Shown here: positions 43,294 to 50,370 of the stretch, one piece after another
Layout: each line of letters starts with the position of its first letter
Numbering within the stretch: position 1 is the stretch's first letter
From: Streptomyces abyssalis
Lineage (GTDB): Bacteria; Actinomycetota; Actinomycetes; Streptomycetales; Streptomycetaceae
Assembly: GCF_001751365.1 (NCBI RefSeq)
Contig: NZ_LJGT01000037.1
Span: forward strand, 558,001-622,000
DNA length: 64,000 nucleotides
Reading direction: 5' to 3'
The notes under the pieces: generated by a model
Told to the model about the DNA's origin: nothing
Databases searched by the model: none
The model's input: the letters and a program-made list of their open reading frames with translations, nothing else
Program-made: the position numbers and the translations under genes

Positions 43294-44153
43294 GCGGTGG
43301 CAGTTCCGGCCGTGCCTCCGGGCAGCGCCAGCAGGTCGCGGTGGTGAACCACGGCCCGCAGCGTGCCCGCCTCGCAGGAGTCGAGTCTGCGCCGCAGATA
43401 GTCCTCGCTCGCCGCCTCCAGCGACGGCTCCTGTGCGCACGCCGCCGCCACCCATCCCAGCAGCCACTGCGCGGTCAGCCCGCTCTCCTGCGGACCGAGC
43501 TGCCACGGGCTGGAACGCGTGAGCACGGAGAAGCCGTTGCGCTCGAAGGCGGCCGTCGCCGCCTCGGCGGCGTCCGGTCCGAGCAGCCTGCGGCCCGCGT
43601 CGGCGCGGCGCTGATGAGCGTCGAAGGCCGCGGCGAACTCCTCGTCCAGCGGATCGGACGGTTCGAGCTCGACGCGCCCCTCGACGGACAGCGCCAGCAG
43701 CACGGCGCAGCCCGCCGCGGCGCAGCTCGCCGCGAGCGACTCCACCTCGTCGGCGGTCAGCAGGTCGAGCAGCGCGGAGGCGGTGACCAGGGACGTGCCC
43801 GCCAGGTCGTCGCCCGTCAGGCGTGTGATGTCCCGCTGCTGCGGCACCACTTCGAGAGGGCTGCCGTCCCCGGCCTCCCGCGGCATCCGCGCTGCGATGT
43901 TCTCCAGCAGCGCCGGATCGCGGTCGTACATGAACCAGCGTTGGGGACCGCCCAGGCGGGCGGAGAGCCACCGCCCCATCGAGCCCGTGCCGCACCCCAG
44001 ATCGTGGACGGTCAGCCGGTCGCCCGACGCGGGGGTGTCCGCGAGGAAGGCGTTCAGCGGACCGATGAGCTCTTCCGCGCGGGCGCGGGCGTCCGCGTCC
44101 TCGCGCAGGGCGAGCCACTCGGGGGCGTAGCGGGGCGAGCCGACGGTGTTCAA
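43290..44153 (-). CDS. Class I SAM-dependent methyltransferase
   Basis: A 287-residue methyltransferase with SAM motif I VHDLGCGTGSMGRWLSARL near residue 50, FMYDRDPALLEN for the ribose-binding acid and SLVTASALLDLLTADEV for motif IV. The C-terminal half (DPLDEEFAAAFDAHQRRAD onwards) is typical of a group found beside PTPS homologues in actinomycetes. It would methylate an intermediate of the pyrimidine/pterin-like product. The start is TTG at 44153, six bases after GGAG and 11 bases after the glycosyltransferase stop. Confidence 0.83.
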   Translation of the reverse strand: MNTVGSPRYAPEWLALREDADARARAEELIGPLNAFLADTPASGDRLTVHDLGCGTGSMGRWLSARLGGPQRWFMYDRDPALLENIAARMPREAGDGSPLEVVPQQRDITRLTGDDLAGTSLVTASALLDLLTADEVESLAASCAAAGCAVLLALSVEGRVELEPSDPLDEEFAAAFDAHQRRADAGRRLLGPDAAEAATAAFERNGFSVLTRSSPWQLGPQESGLTAQWLLGWVAAACAQEPSLEAASEDYLRRRLDSCEAGTLRAVVHHRDLLALPGGTAGTATA

Positions 44154-44164
44154 GCGCTACTCCG

Positions 44165-45352
44165 TTATTCGAGCCGGAGATGCTCCAGAACCCCGGCCAG
44201 CTGACGAGAGCTTTCGGGCCAACCCTGCAGCTTGGCGCGCCGCCCGCGCGCGGATGTTGTCAGATGCGAACGAATTCCTGGATCTGTGAGCCAAGTGTGC
44301 AGCGCAGCGGTTAGAGCTGCGGAATCGCCGGGTGGCACCAGAATGCCGGGAATGCTCCCGTCCGGCGCCGTGCCCACGGTGTACGGGACGGCGCCGGCCT
44401 CCGTGGCGAGCACGGGGATGCCCCGGGAGAGCGCCTCGGTCAGCACCATGCCGTACGTCTCCGTGTGCGAAGCCAGCACGAGAAGATCCGCGGCGTCGTA
44501 TGCGGCTGCAAGGTCCTCGCCCGAGCGCGCGCCCGTCAGCCGCACCCGCTCGCCCAGGCCGTGCTCGCCGACGCTGCGGCGCAGTCGCTCCACGAATCCG
44601 GGAGCCCGGTCCAGGGGACCCGTCAGCTCGCACGTCCACGGCGGGCCGCCGGAATCCCCTCCGCGCGGACCCTGTCCCTCAGCGAAGACCGGCCGGACAG
44701 AGCCCAGGCCGGCGAGCGCTTCGACGAGCAGATCCTGCCCCTTGCGCGGTGTGAGCGCCGCGACGCACAGCAGCCGCGAGGCGCCGTCGGTCCCCCGGGC
44801 GAGAGGCGCGGGGTCGGTGCCGGGCAGGACGGAGTGGACGCGGGCCGCCTCCAGCCCGTGCCGCGCCGTCACTTCCCGCGCCGCCCACTCGCTGGTCACG
44901 ACGACGGCGGCGGCCGCGTGCAGCGTCCGCCGCTCCAGCCGCTCCAGCTCCCGGGCCTCGGCGGGACCCAGGCCCGTCTCGTCCGCCAGCGGCAGATGCA
45001 CCAGCACCGCCAGACGCAGCCGCCGGGCCTGCGGCACGACGACGTCGGGGACGCCGCACGCCACGAGCCCGTCGACGAGCACGACCGCCCCGTCGGGCAA
45101 CTCGCGGAGCACACCTGCCAGTTCGGCGCGCGCCGCCGCGGAAGGGCGCGGCCAGGTCCCGGCGACCGCCCTCGTGCGCACCGGCGTCCCGGCCGCGCTC
45201 ATCTCGCGGCACACGCGGCGGTCGTAGCTGTTGCCGCCGCTGACGGAGCGGGGATCGTCGACGTCCCCGGGCATCACCACATGGACGGGCCGCGCGGATG
45301 GCACGTCCGGCTCGTCCGCACCGCTCACAGCCGTCGCTCGTAGCTGGCCCAT
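44165..45352 (-). CDS. Glycosyltransferase family 4 protein
   Basis: A 395-residue GT-B glycosyltransferase. The donor-binding C-terminal half has [40 protein letters not shown] and the GT4 signature [21 protein letters not shown]. The acceptor-binding N-terminal half opens with [20 protein letters not shown]. It would transfer a sugar from a nucleotide donor onto the cluster's product or a lipid carrier. The first 28 bases overlap the end of the PTPS-like gene, so the two are tightly coupled. Confidence 0.86.
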   Translation of the reverse strand: MGQLRATAVSGADEPDVPSARPVHVVMPGDVDDPRSVSGGNSYDRRVCREMSAAGTPVRTRAVAGTWPRPSAAARAELAGVLRELPDGAVVLVDGLVACGVPDVVVPQARRLRLAVLVHLPLADETGLGPAEARELERLERRTLHAAAAVVVTSEWAAREVTARHGLEAARVHSVLPGTDPAPLARGTDGASRLLCVAALTPRKGQDLLVEALAGLGSVRPVFAEGQGPRGGDSGGPPWTCELTGPLDRAPGFVERLRRSVGEHGLGERVRLTGARSGEDLAAAYDAADLLVLASHTETYGMVLTEALSRGIPVLATEAGAVPYTVGTAPDGSIPGILVPPGDSAALTAALHTWLTDPGIRSHLTTSARGRRAKLQGWPESSRQLAGVLEHLRLE

Positions 45353-45723
45353 GCGACGTGCGACTCGTGCAGCGTCACCGAGATCGCCTCCAGCCCGCGG
45401 GCCCCCTCACCCAGGGCGCCGGCGTGGACCCGCTCCGCGAGGCGGTCGGCGACGACCCTGGCCAGCATCTCCGTCGAGGTGTTGATCCCGGCGAAGGCGG
45501 GTTCGTCGTCCAGATTGCGGTAGTTGAGGTCGCCGAGAACACCGCTGAGTTCCTGCGTCGCGGCACCGATGTCCACGACGATGCCGTCGGCGTCGAGTTC
45601 GCCGCGCCGGAAGGTGGCATCCACGACGAACGTCGCACCGTGCAGTCGCTGTGCCGGGCCGAAGACGTCACCGCGGAAGCTGTGGGCGATCATCATGTGG
45701 TCACGAACGGTGATGCTGTACAT
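45325..45723 (-). CDS. 6-pyruvoyl-tetrahydropterin synthase (PTPS/QueD) homologue with altered active site
   Basis: A 132-residue T-fold protein. PTPS landmarks retained are His14 and His28 (two of three zinc ligands), the NTSTEMLA stretch and the pterin-anchoring Glu120 in LHES. Aligned by eye with E. coli QueD, the third zinc His is Ala30, the catalytic Cys is Ala24, and the catalytic Asp-His pair is Asn67-Tyr68. It therefore cannot use the standard QueD/PTPS mechanism. S. coelicolor SCO6650 is the known homologue in a similar cluster. It may bind a pterin or pyrimidine and catalyse a different step. It is the second gene of the minus-strand group. Confidence 0.85.
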   Translation of the reverse strand: MYSITVRDHMMIAHSFRGDVFGPAQRLHGATFVVDATFRRGELDADGIVVDIGAATQELSGVLGDLNYRNLDDEPAFAGINTSTEMLARVVADRLAERVHAGALGEGARGLEAISVTLHESHVAWASYERRL

Positions 45724-45804
45724 CGGCTCACTTTCCTGTACGTGCCTGTACGCGTCCTGTGTGCTGTACGGGCGGTCTGCGTCGCTGCGCGGGCTCGGGG
45801 GTGC

Positions 45805-46863
45805 TCAGCCGGCGGCTGTGCTCCCGTCGTTGCCGACGTTCCCCTCGTTCGCGTCGTCGTTGTCGTTCTCTTCGGCCTTGTCGTAGGTGACGAGGTGGCA
45901 CAGAGCGGGCAGTTCCCCGCCCGCGATGCGGGGCATCACCGCCGGCAGGTCGCCGAAGGCGGACTCCCCGGTGATCAGGGTCTCCATCGCCGGGTCGGCG
46001 AGGAGATCCAGCGCGAGGGCCATGCGGTCGGCGAAGCCGCGGCGCGCGCGGCGCGACGGCGGCAGCGCGCCGACCTGGCTGCTGCGCACCGCCAGCCGCC
46101 GGGAGTGGAAGGACTCTCCCAGCGGGATGCTGACCTTCCGGTCGCCGTACCAGCTGAGTTCGATGACCTCACCGTCCGGTGCGAGCAGCTCCAGCGACCT
46201 GGCGAGGCCCTCCTGAGACGCGCTGGCGTGCACGACGATGTCGCACTCCCCGGTGGCGTCGGCGGGCAGGGCGAAGGGGACACCGAGCGCCGCGGCGACG
46301 GCGGCCCGGCCGGGATCGGCGTCGACCAACTGCACGCGTGCGGCGGGGAAGCGGGAGAGCACCGAGGCCACGCAGGCCCCGACCATCCCGGCACCGACGA
46401 CGGCGATCCGGTCGCCCAGCGCCGGAGCCGCGTCCCACACCGCGTTCACCGCGGTCTCCACCGTGCCGGCGAGCACGGCGCGCCTCGCAGGTACCGCCTC
46501 CGGTACGGGCGTCACCGCGTCGGCAGGCACCACGTACCGGGTCTGGTGGGGGTGGAGGCAGAAGACGGTGCGGCCCATGAGGGCCGCGTCCACTCCCTCG
46601 CCGCTCTCTTCGACCACGCCCACGCTGAGGTAGCCGTACTTGACCGGCCCCGGGAAATCGCCCTCCTGAAAGGGAGCCCGCATCACGTCGTGCTGGCTCC
46701 GCGGCACCCGGCCGTCGAAGACGAGGGTCTCCGTTCCGCGGCTGACGCCCGAATAGAGCGCACGGACGAGGACTTCGCCGGGCCCCGGGGAGCCCAGGGC
46801 GACGGTGCGGATCTCGCCGGAACCCGGGGAGCGCAGCCAGTAGGCATGAGCGGTGCGCTCCAT
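45805..46863 (-). CDS. MDR-family oxidoreductase without zinc sites
   Basis: A 352-residue medium-chain dehydrogenase/reductase. The N-terminal part has YSGVSRGTETLVFDG and KYGYLSVGVVEE where zinc enzymes carry their Cys and GHE ligands, so no catalytic or structural zinc site is present. The nucleotide domain has AVVGAGMVGACVASVL. This BchC-like subgroup often accompanies PTPS homologues in Streptomyces. It would oxidise or reduce an alcohol or ketone on the cluster's product. The last 20 residues are Asp/Asn/Glu-rich. It is the first gene of the minus-strand group, divergent from the phosphatidyltransferase gene. Confidence 0.83.
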   Translation of the reverse strand: MERTAHAYWLRSPGSGEIRTVALGSPGPGEVLVRALYSGVSRGTETLVFDGRVPRSQHDVMRAPFQEGDFPGPVKYGYLSVGVVEESGEGVDAALMGRTVFCLHPHQTRYVVPADAVTPVPEAVPARRAVLAGTVETAVNAVWDAAPALGDRIAVVGAGMVGACVASVLSRFPAARVQLVDADPGRAAVAAALGVPFALPADATGECDIVVHASASQEGLARSLELLAPDGEVIELSWYGDRKVSIPLGESFHSRRLAVRSSQVGALPPSRRARRGFADRMALALDLLADPAMETLITGESAFGDLPAVMPRIAGGELPALCHLVTYDKAEENDNDDANEGNVGNDGSTAAG

Positions 46864-46900
46864 CTATGTGTCCTCCGTGTATGACGACAACTGCTAAGCC

Positions 46901-46928
46901 TTCACATCCCAGCGGCCACTCGTACCAT
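46901..46928 (+). promoter_or_regulatory. Promoter of the phosphatidyltransferase gene
   Basis: TTCACA (46901-46906), a 16-base spacer and TACCAT (46923-46928) form a plausible vegetative promoter in the 107-nt divergent gap. AGGAGG at 46961-46966 is the ribosome site of the downstream gene. Confidence 0.5.
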
Positions 46929-46970
46929 AATCAGCCCCCCTCGACTCCGCCATATGCACCAGGAGGCGCG

Positions 46971-47762
46971 ATGAGCAGCCAGCACAAGCAGGACAGGCGG
47001 GCCACGGACCAGCTGAAATTGCAGACAGGACTCGGGCTGGCCGGGCAACTGCTGCTGCTGGGAGTCCTTTGGGGCGTCACCGGTCTGGGCCCCGTGGGAT
47101 GGGTGGTGGGGGCGGCCTGCGGCGTGACCGTCGGTGCCCTGCTGCTGCGATCGGGAGCCCCCGCGCTCGGACCGGCGGATCTGGTGACCCTGAGCAGAGC
47201 GGGCCTCGCCGGGGGCACGGCCGCACTCGTCGCGGACCAGGGCACGGACGCGTCCCTCGTGGTGGTGGCGGTCGTGGCGACCGTGGCGCTGGTGCTCGAC
47301 GCGGTGGACGGGCTGGTGGCCCGGCGCACCGGGACGGCCTCGCCGCTCGGCGCACGCTTCGACATGGAGGTCGACGCCTTCCTGATACTTGTGCTCAGCG
47401 CCTTCGTCGGCCTGTTCGTGGGCATGTGGGTGCTGGCCATCGGGGCCATCCGGTACGCCTTCGTCGCCGGCCAGTGGATGCTGCCGTGGCTGCGCGGGCC
47501 GCTTCCCCCGAGCCGCGCCCGTAAGACGGTCGCGGCGGTCCAGGGCATCGCGCTCGTGGTGGCCGGATCCGGACTGGTGCCGGGGCCTGTCGCGGTATTC
47601 GTGGCAGGCGGCGCCCTGTCGGCTCTCGTGTGGTCCTTCGGGCGGGACATCTCCTGGCTGTGGCACGTGCGCACGCTTCCCGTCATCGCGGAGGGTGCCC
47701 TCGACTTCGCCGTGGTGCCGCGGAGCGGAAGCTCACCCGCGACCGGCGGGCAGAGGGGCTGA
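46971..47762 (+). CDS. CDP-alcohol phosphatidyltransferase family protein
   Basis: A 263-residue integral membrane enzyme. The family signature D-G-x2-A-R-x8-G-x3-D-x3-D is visible as DAVDGLVARRTGTASPLGAR followed by FDMEVDAF, with all the acidic metal ligands. Six or more hydrophobic helices surround it. These enzymes move a phospho-alcohol group from a CDP-activated donor onto an alcohol acceptor such as glycerol phosphate, inositol or serine. In this cluster it could join a CDP-activated unit to the GTP-derived product, or make a lipid carrier. The ATG has AGGAGG four bases upstream. The cyclohydrolase gene follows. Confidence 0.85.
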   Translation: MSSQHKQDRRATDQLKLQTGLGLAGQLLLLGVLWGVTGLGPVGWVVGAACGVTVGALLLRSGAPALGPADLVTLSRAGLAGGTAALVADQGTDASLVVVAVVATVALVLDAVDGLVARRTGTASPLGARFDMEVDAFLILVLSAFVGLFVGMWVLAIGAIRYAFVAGQWMLPWLRGPLPPSRARKTVAAVQGIALVVAGSGLVPGPVAVFVAGGALSALVWSFGRDISWLWHVRTLPVIAEGALDFAVVPRSGSSPATGGQRG

Positions 47763-47891
47763 GCGGGCGCCATGAGAGACGAAATGCCCGGGAAACCGCA
47801 CATTCCCCTCCGCGCCGTGCAATCAATTCCACGTACACGCAACCCGGTTGAGGATTCTCCCAAAAAACCAGATGCGGAGTTGGCCGACGGG

Positions 47892-47897
47892 TATGCT
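47892..47897 (+). promoter_or_regulatory. -10 element consistent with a leaderless cyclohydrolase mRNA
   Basis: TATGCT ends seven bases before the A of the cyclohydrolase ATG, exactly the spacing that places +1 on the start codon. No ribosome site precedes that ATG. I see no convincing -35. Confidence 0.4.
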
Positions 47898-47903
47898 CCC
47901 GGC

Positions 47904-48557
47904 ATGGCGTACCAGGAACTCTCTGTGAACAGCTCCCCGCGGCAAACCGCCGCTGTCGAGAGGGTGGTGGAGGTCCGGCTTCCCACGGTCCATGGAGAAT
48001 TCCGTGCCATCGGATACATGGACCGCCGCACCAACCAAGAGCAAGTCGCGCTCGTGCACGGCGACATTGCCGCACACGGCGCACTGACGCGTGTGCATTC
48101 GGAGTGCCTTACAGGTGAGGTCTTCGGGTCCACTCACTGCGAGTGCGGAGACCAGCTCGGCACGGCGATGCGGATGATGGTCACGGACGGTTCCGGCATC
48201 CTCGTCTACATACAGGGTCACGAAGGCCGCGGAATCGGTCTGCTCGCGAAGCTGAAGGCGCTGCAACTGCAGCAGGAAGGCCTCGACACGGTGGAGGCCA
48301 ATCTGGCACTCGGCCTTCCCGTCGATGCCCGCGAGTACACGGTGGCCGTTGAAATACTCAATGATCTGGGTGTGGAGTCCGTGCGGCTCCTCTCGAACAA
48401 TCCCAGAAAGCGGGACGCACTGGAGGCGAACGGCATAACAATCGCCGAGCGCATTCCTCTGCTCATCCCGCCGAACAAGGAGAATCACCAGTATCTCCTG
48501 GCGAAGCGGAAGCGGCTCGACCACAGCCTTCCGCATCTCGACGGCCTGCTCGGCTGA
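47904..48557 (+). CDS. ribA: GTP cyclohydrolase II homologue with Leu at switch position 120 (SCO6655-like)
   Basis: A 217-residue RibA-type zinc enzyme. Zinc ligands Cys68, Cys79 and Cys81 lie in HSECLTGEVFGSTHCECGDQ; HEGRGIGLLAK and SNNPRKRDAL line the GTP pocket. Canonical enzymes have a Tyr (E. coli Tyr105) in the helix that here reads AKLKALQLQ; the aligned residue is Leu120. In S. coelicolor SCO6655 the same numbered residue is Met120, and that protein stops at the formylated product FAPy instead of losing formate. A FAPy-forming activity is therefore predicted. The matching numbering supports the ATG at 47904. It lies 141 nt after the phosphatidyltransferase gene. Confidence 0.88.
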   Translation: MAYQELSVNSSPRQTAAVERVVEVRLPTVHGEFRAIGYMDRRTNQEQVALVHGDIAAHGALTRVHSECLTGEVFGSTHCECGDQLGTAMRMMVTDGSGILVYIQGHEGRGIGLLAKLKALQLQQEGLDTVEANLALGLPVDAREYTVAVEILNDLGVESVRLLSNNPRKRDALEANGITIAERIPLLIPPNKENHQYLLAKRKRLDHSLPHLDGLLG

Positions 48558-48585
48558 GGCCGGAAGGCACCCGGAACGATCTCTG

Positions 48586-48625
48586 CGGTCCCGGGTCCGC
48601 GCCCAGGCGCGCGGGTCCGGGACCG
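48586..48625 (+). terminator. Terminator after the cyclohydrolase gene
   Basis: CGGTCCCG (48586-48593) pairs with CGGGACCG (48618-48625), and inside it CCGCGC (48597-48602) pairs with GCGCGG (48609-48614), giving one long interrupted stem. Confidence 0.75.
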
Positions 48626-48696
48626 ACGTATGCACCCGTCCGCAGAGGCACCGGGCCGGGAGCTGGGACGCCGGCCCGGGTGCCTTGCGCGCGATT

Positions 48697-49383
48697 TCAG
48701 CCAGCCACGGGGGCGCCGGGCGGTGCCGGAAGCAGACCGGCTACGGCCTCGGCACTCCAGTGCCCGGCGGCGCCGGGGCGCGTGGCCAGATACGTCCCGA
48801 TGCGTGCCCCGGACCAGCCGTGCGACTCCGCCAGCCCCGAGGCGAGATGTCCCAGATACGCGGCGGCCGGCGGATTCCCCGGCACACCCGCACGCGCCCA
48901 GGGAGCCGTGAACGTCAGTACGGGGTGACCGTCGAGAGTCCCGGCACAGACCAGGGTCTCGTAGCGCCCCGTGCCCAGTTCATGTCTGCCGGAGACCAGC
49001 ACTTCGCGCAGGTCCAGGTCCTCGCCCGGCTCGCGGTGCATCTCCTGCGCGGCGATGTCCGCGAACTGTCCGGCCGTGACCAGCCATGCCCGGGCTGCGG
49101 TGCGGCCCTCCCCGCCGGGGTCGTAGAAGGCAGTGCCGCCCGTCCACAAGGGGGACTCCAGCGCGAAGTAGAGCTCCCCGGGGAGCATCACCGGAAGCGC
49201 CCGCTCGGGCGGACGCGGATCACGGCAGCCCGGCTGGGCGCGGCGACCGCCGGGCGGACAGCCGCCGGTGAGGTAGCAGTCGAGGCGGGAGCGGTGCATG
49301 TTGGACCCGAACGCCGCATACCAGACCTTGCGCGGGGCGGTGAACTCACGCTGCGGCGGGCCTGGTTGGCGTGGGACGTGCAC
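48697..49383 (-). CDS. Gamma-glutamylcyclotransferase-fold protein, function unknown
   Basis: A 228-residue protein. Near the N-terminus VWYAAFGSNM is the phosphate/substrate-binding start of the GGCT/AIG2 fold. A later Glu-containing segment (REPGEDLDLREVLVSGR) is compatible with the fold but no catalytic residue can be pinned down. Related Streptomyces proteins are annotated as hypothetical or histone-deacetylase-like without support. The GTG at 49383 has GAGGGAG four bases upstream. It is convergent with the cyclohydrolase gene, separated by the terminator. Confidence 0.65.
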   Translation of the reverse strand: MHVPRQPGPPQREFTAPRKVWYAAFGSNMHRSRLDCYLTGGCPPGGRRAQPGCRDPRPPERALPVMLPGELYFALESPLWTGGTAFYDPGGEGRTAARAWLVTAGQFADIAAQEMHREPGEDLDLREVLVSGRHELGTGRYETLVCAGTLDGHPVLTFTAPWARAGVPGNPPAAAYLGHLASGLAESHGWSGARIGTYLATRPGAAGHWSAEAVAGLLPAPPGAPVAG

Positions 49384-49595
49384 TGTTCTCCCTCTCGCGT
49401 GGTCGGACGTCGCAGAGCCGCAGGCCGGACAGGCCGGCCCGGGGCGCACCTACCCGGGGCGGTCCGGCGCCGAACAGTGTGTCCGGTCACGCCGGGACGG
49501 ACCGTCCGGTCACGCGGTACGCAGCGCGGCGCGGCACGCATCGCAGGCATCCTCTGTGCGACGCTCCGTCCGTATATGTGCCGTCTGTCGCGTCG

Positions 49596-50133
49596 CTACG
49601 TACGTGCTGCGCCGCCGTCCGCCGCGCCGCCCGCTGTCCCGGGCGCAGGAGCATCGAGCGCGTAGACCGTGACCGGCTTGCCGAACAGGCTGTCCTCGCG
49701 GCGAGGGGTGAACGCCAGACGCCGGGCCACCCGGGCCGACGCCGCGTTGTCCGGGTGGATCATCGCGGTCACGCGAGCGAGCCCCAGCTGCGAGAACCCC
49801 CCACTCCACCACCGTGGCCGCGGCCTCGGTGGCGTACCCGTGCCCCCAGGCCGAGGGCTTGAACGTCCAGCCTGCTTCGACTTCGTCGAACTGCGGCCAG
49901 TGCTGGAGGCCGCACCGCCCGACGAACTCGCCCGTCGTCCGCAGTGCGACGGCGCACAGGCCGTGACCGCGCCGCGACCACTGTTCCTCGATCCCCAGCA
50001 GGCGCTCCAGGGCCTGCTCATGGGAGAACTCCGGTACGAACCGGTTCACCCGGGGATCGGCATGCAGATCGACGAGAGCGTCCACGTCGTGCCGGGTCAG
50101 CGGGCGCAGAGTGAGCCTGTCGGTCTCGAACAC
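49596..50133 (-). pseudogene. GNAT acetyltransferase gene with a frameshift in a G run
   Basis: The first frame (from ATG at 50133) encodes a RimJ/RimL-type N-acetyltransferase: FETDRLTLRPLTRHDVDALV, GRCGLQHW, WGHGYATEAAATVVEWG. Family similarity then jumps to the next frame, which continues FSQLGLARVTAMIHPDNAA and RVARRLAF to a stop at 49596. The switch lies at a run of six G (C on the plus strand, 49797-49802); removing one G restores a full-length protein of about 179 residues. It is either a recent inactivating insertion or a sequencing error. Were it intact it would acetylate a small molecule or protein N-terminus. Confidence 0.75.
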
Positions 50134-50262
50134 GGGAGCCTCCCTGCTGGTCGTCAGTGTGGCCGGCGTTGCCGCCGTGCCCGTGGCACTCGTCCAACGA
50201 CCCGATCGTGCCGACTCACTCCCGTCCCCTGCACATCAGCTCGGCGGAGGGCGCCACGGCCC

Positions 50263-50370
50263 AGGGCCGAGGTCGAGCGCTTCTTCGACGGGCCCGGCCT
50301 CGTCGACCCCGGCCTGCGGCCGCCGCACCGGTGGCGGCCCGGGGGCCCGTCACCCTCGCCGGTCGGTGTC
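50263..50370 (+). pseudogene. C-terminal relic of an S-adenosyl methyltransferase (DUF574/PF04672-like)
   Basis: A short plus-strand stretch reads RAEVERFFDGPGLVDPGL followed by HRWRP, which matches the C-terminal end of the Streptomyces SAM-dependent methyltransferase family PF04672. The rest of the gene is absent, and the relic is squeezed between the acetyltransferase and phytase genes. The gap 50134-50349 shows nothing else. Confidence 0.5.
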
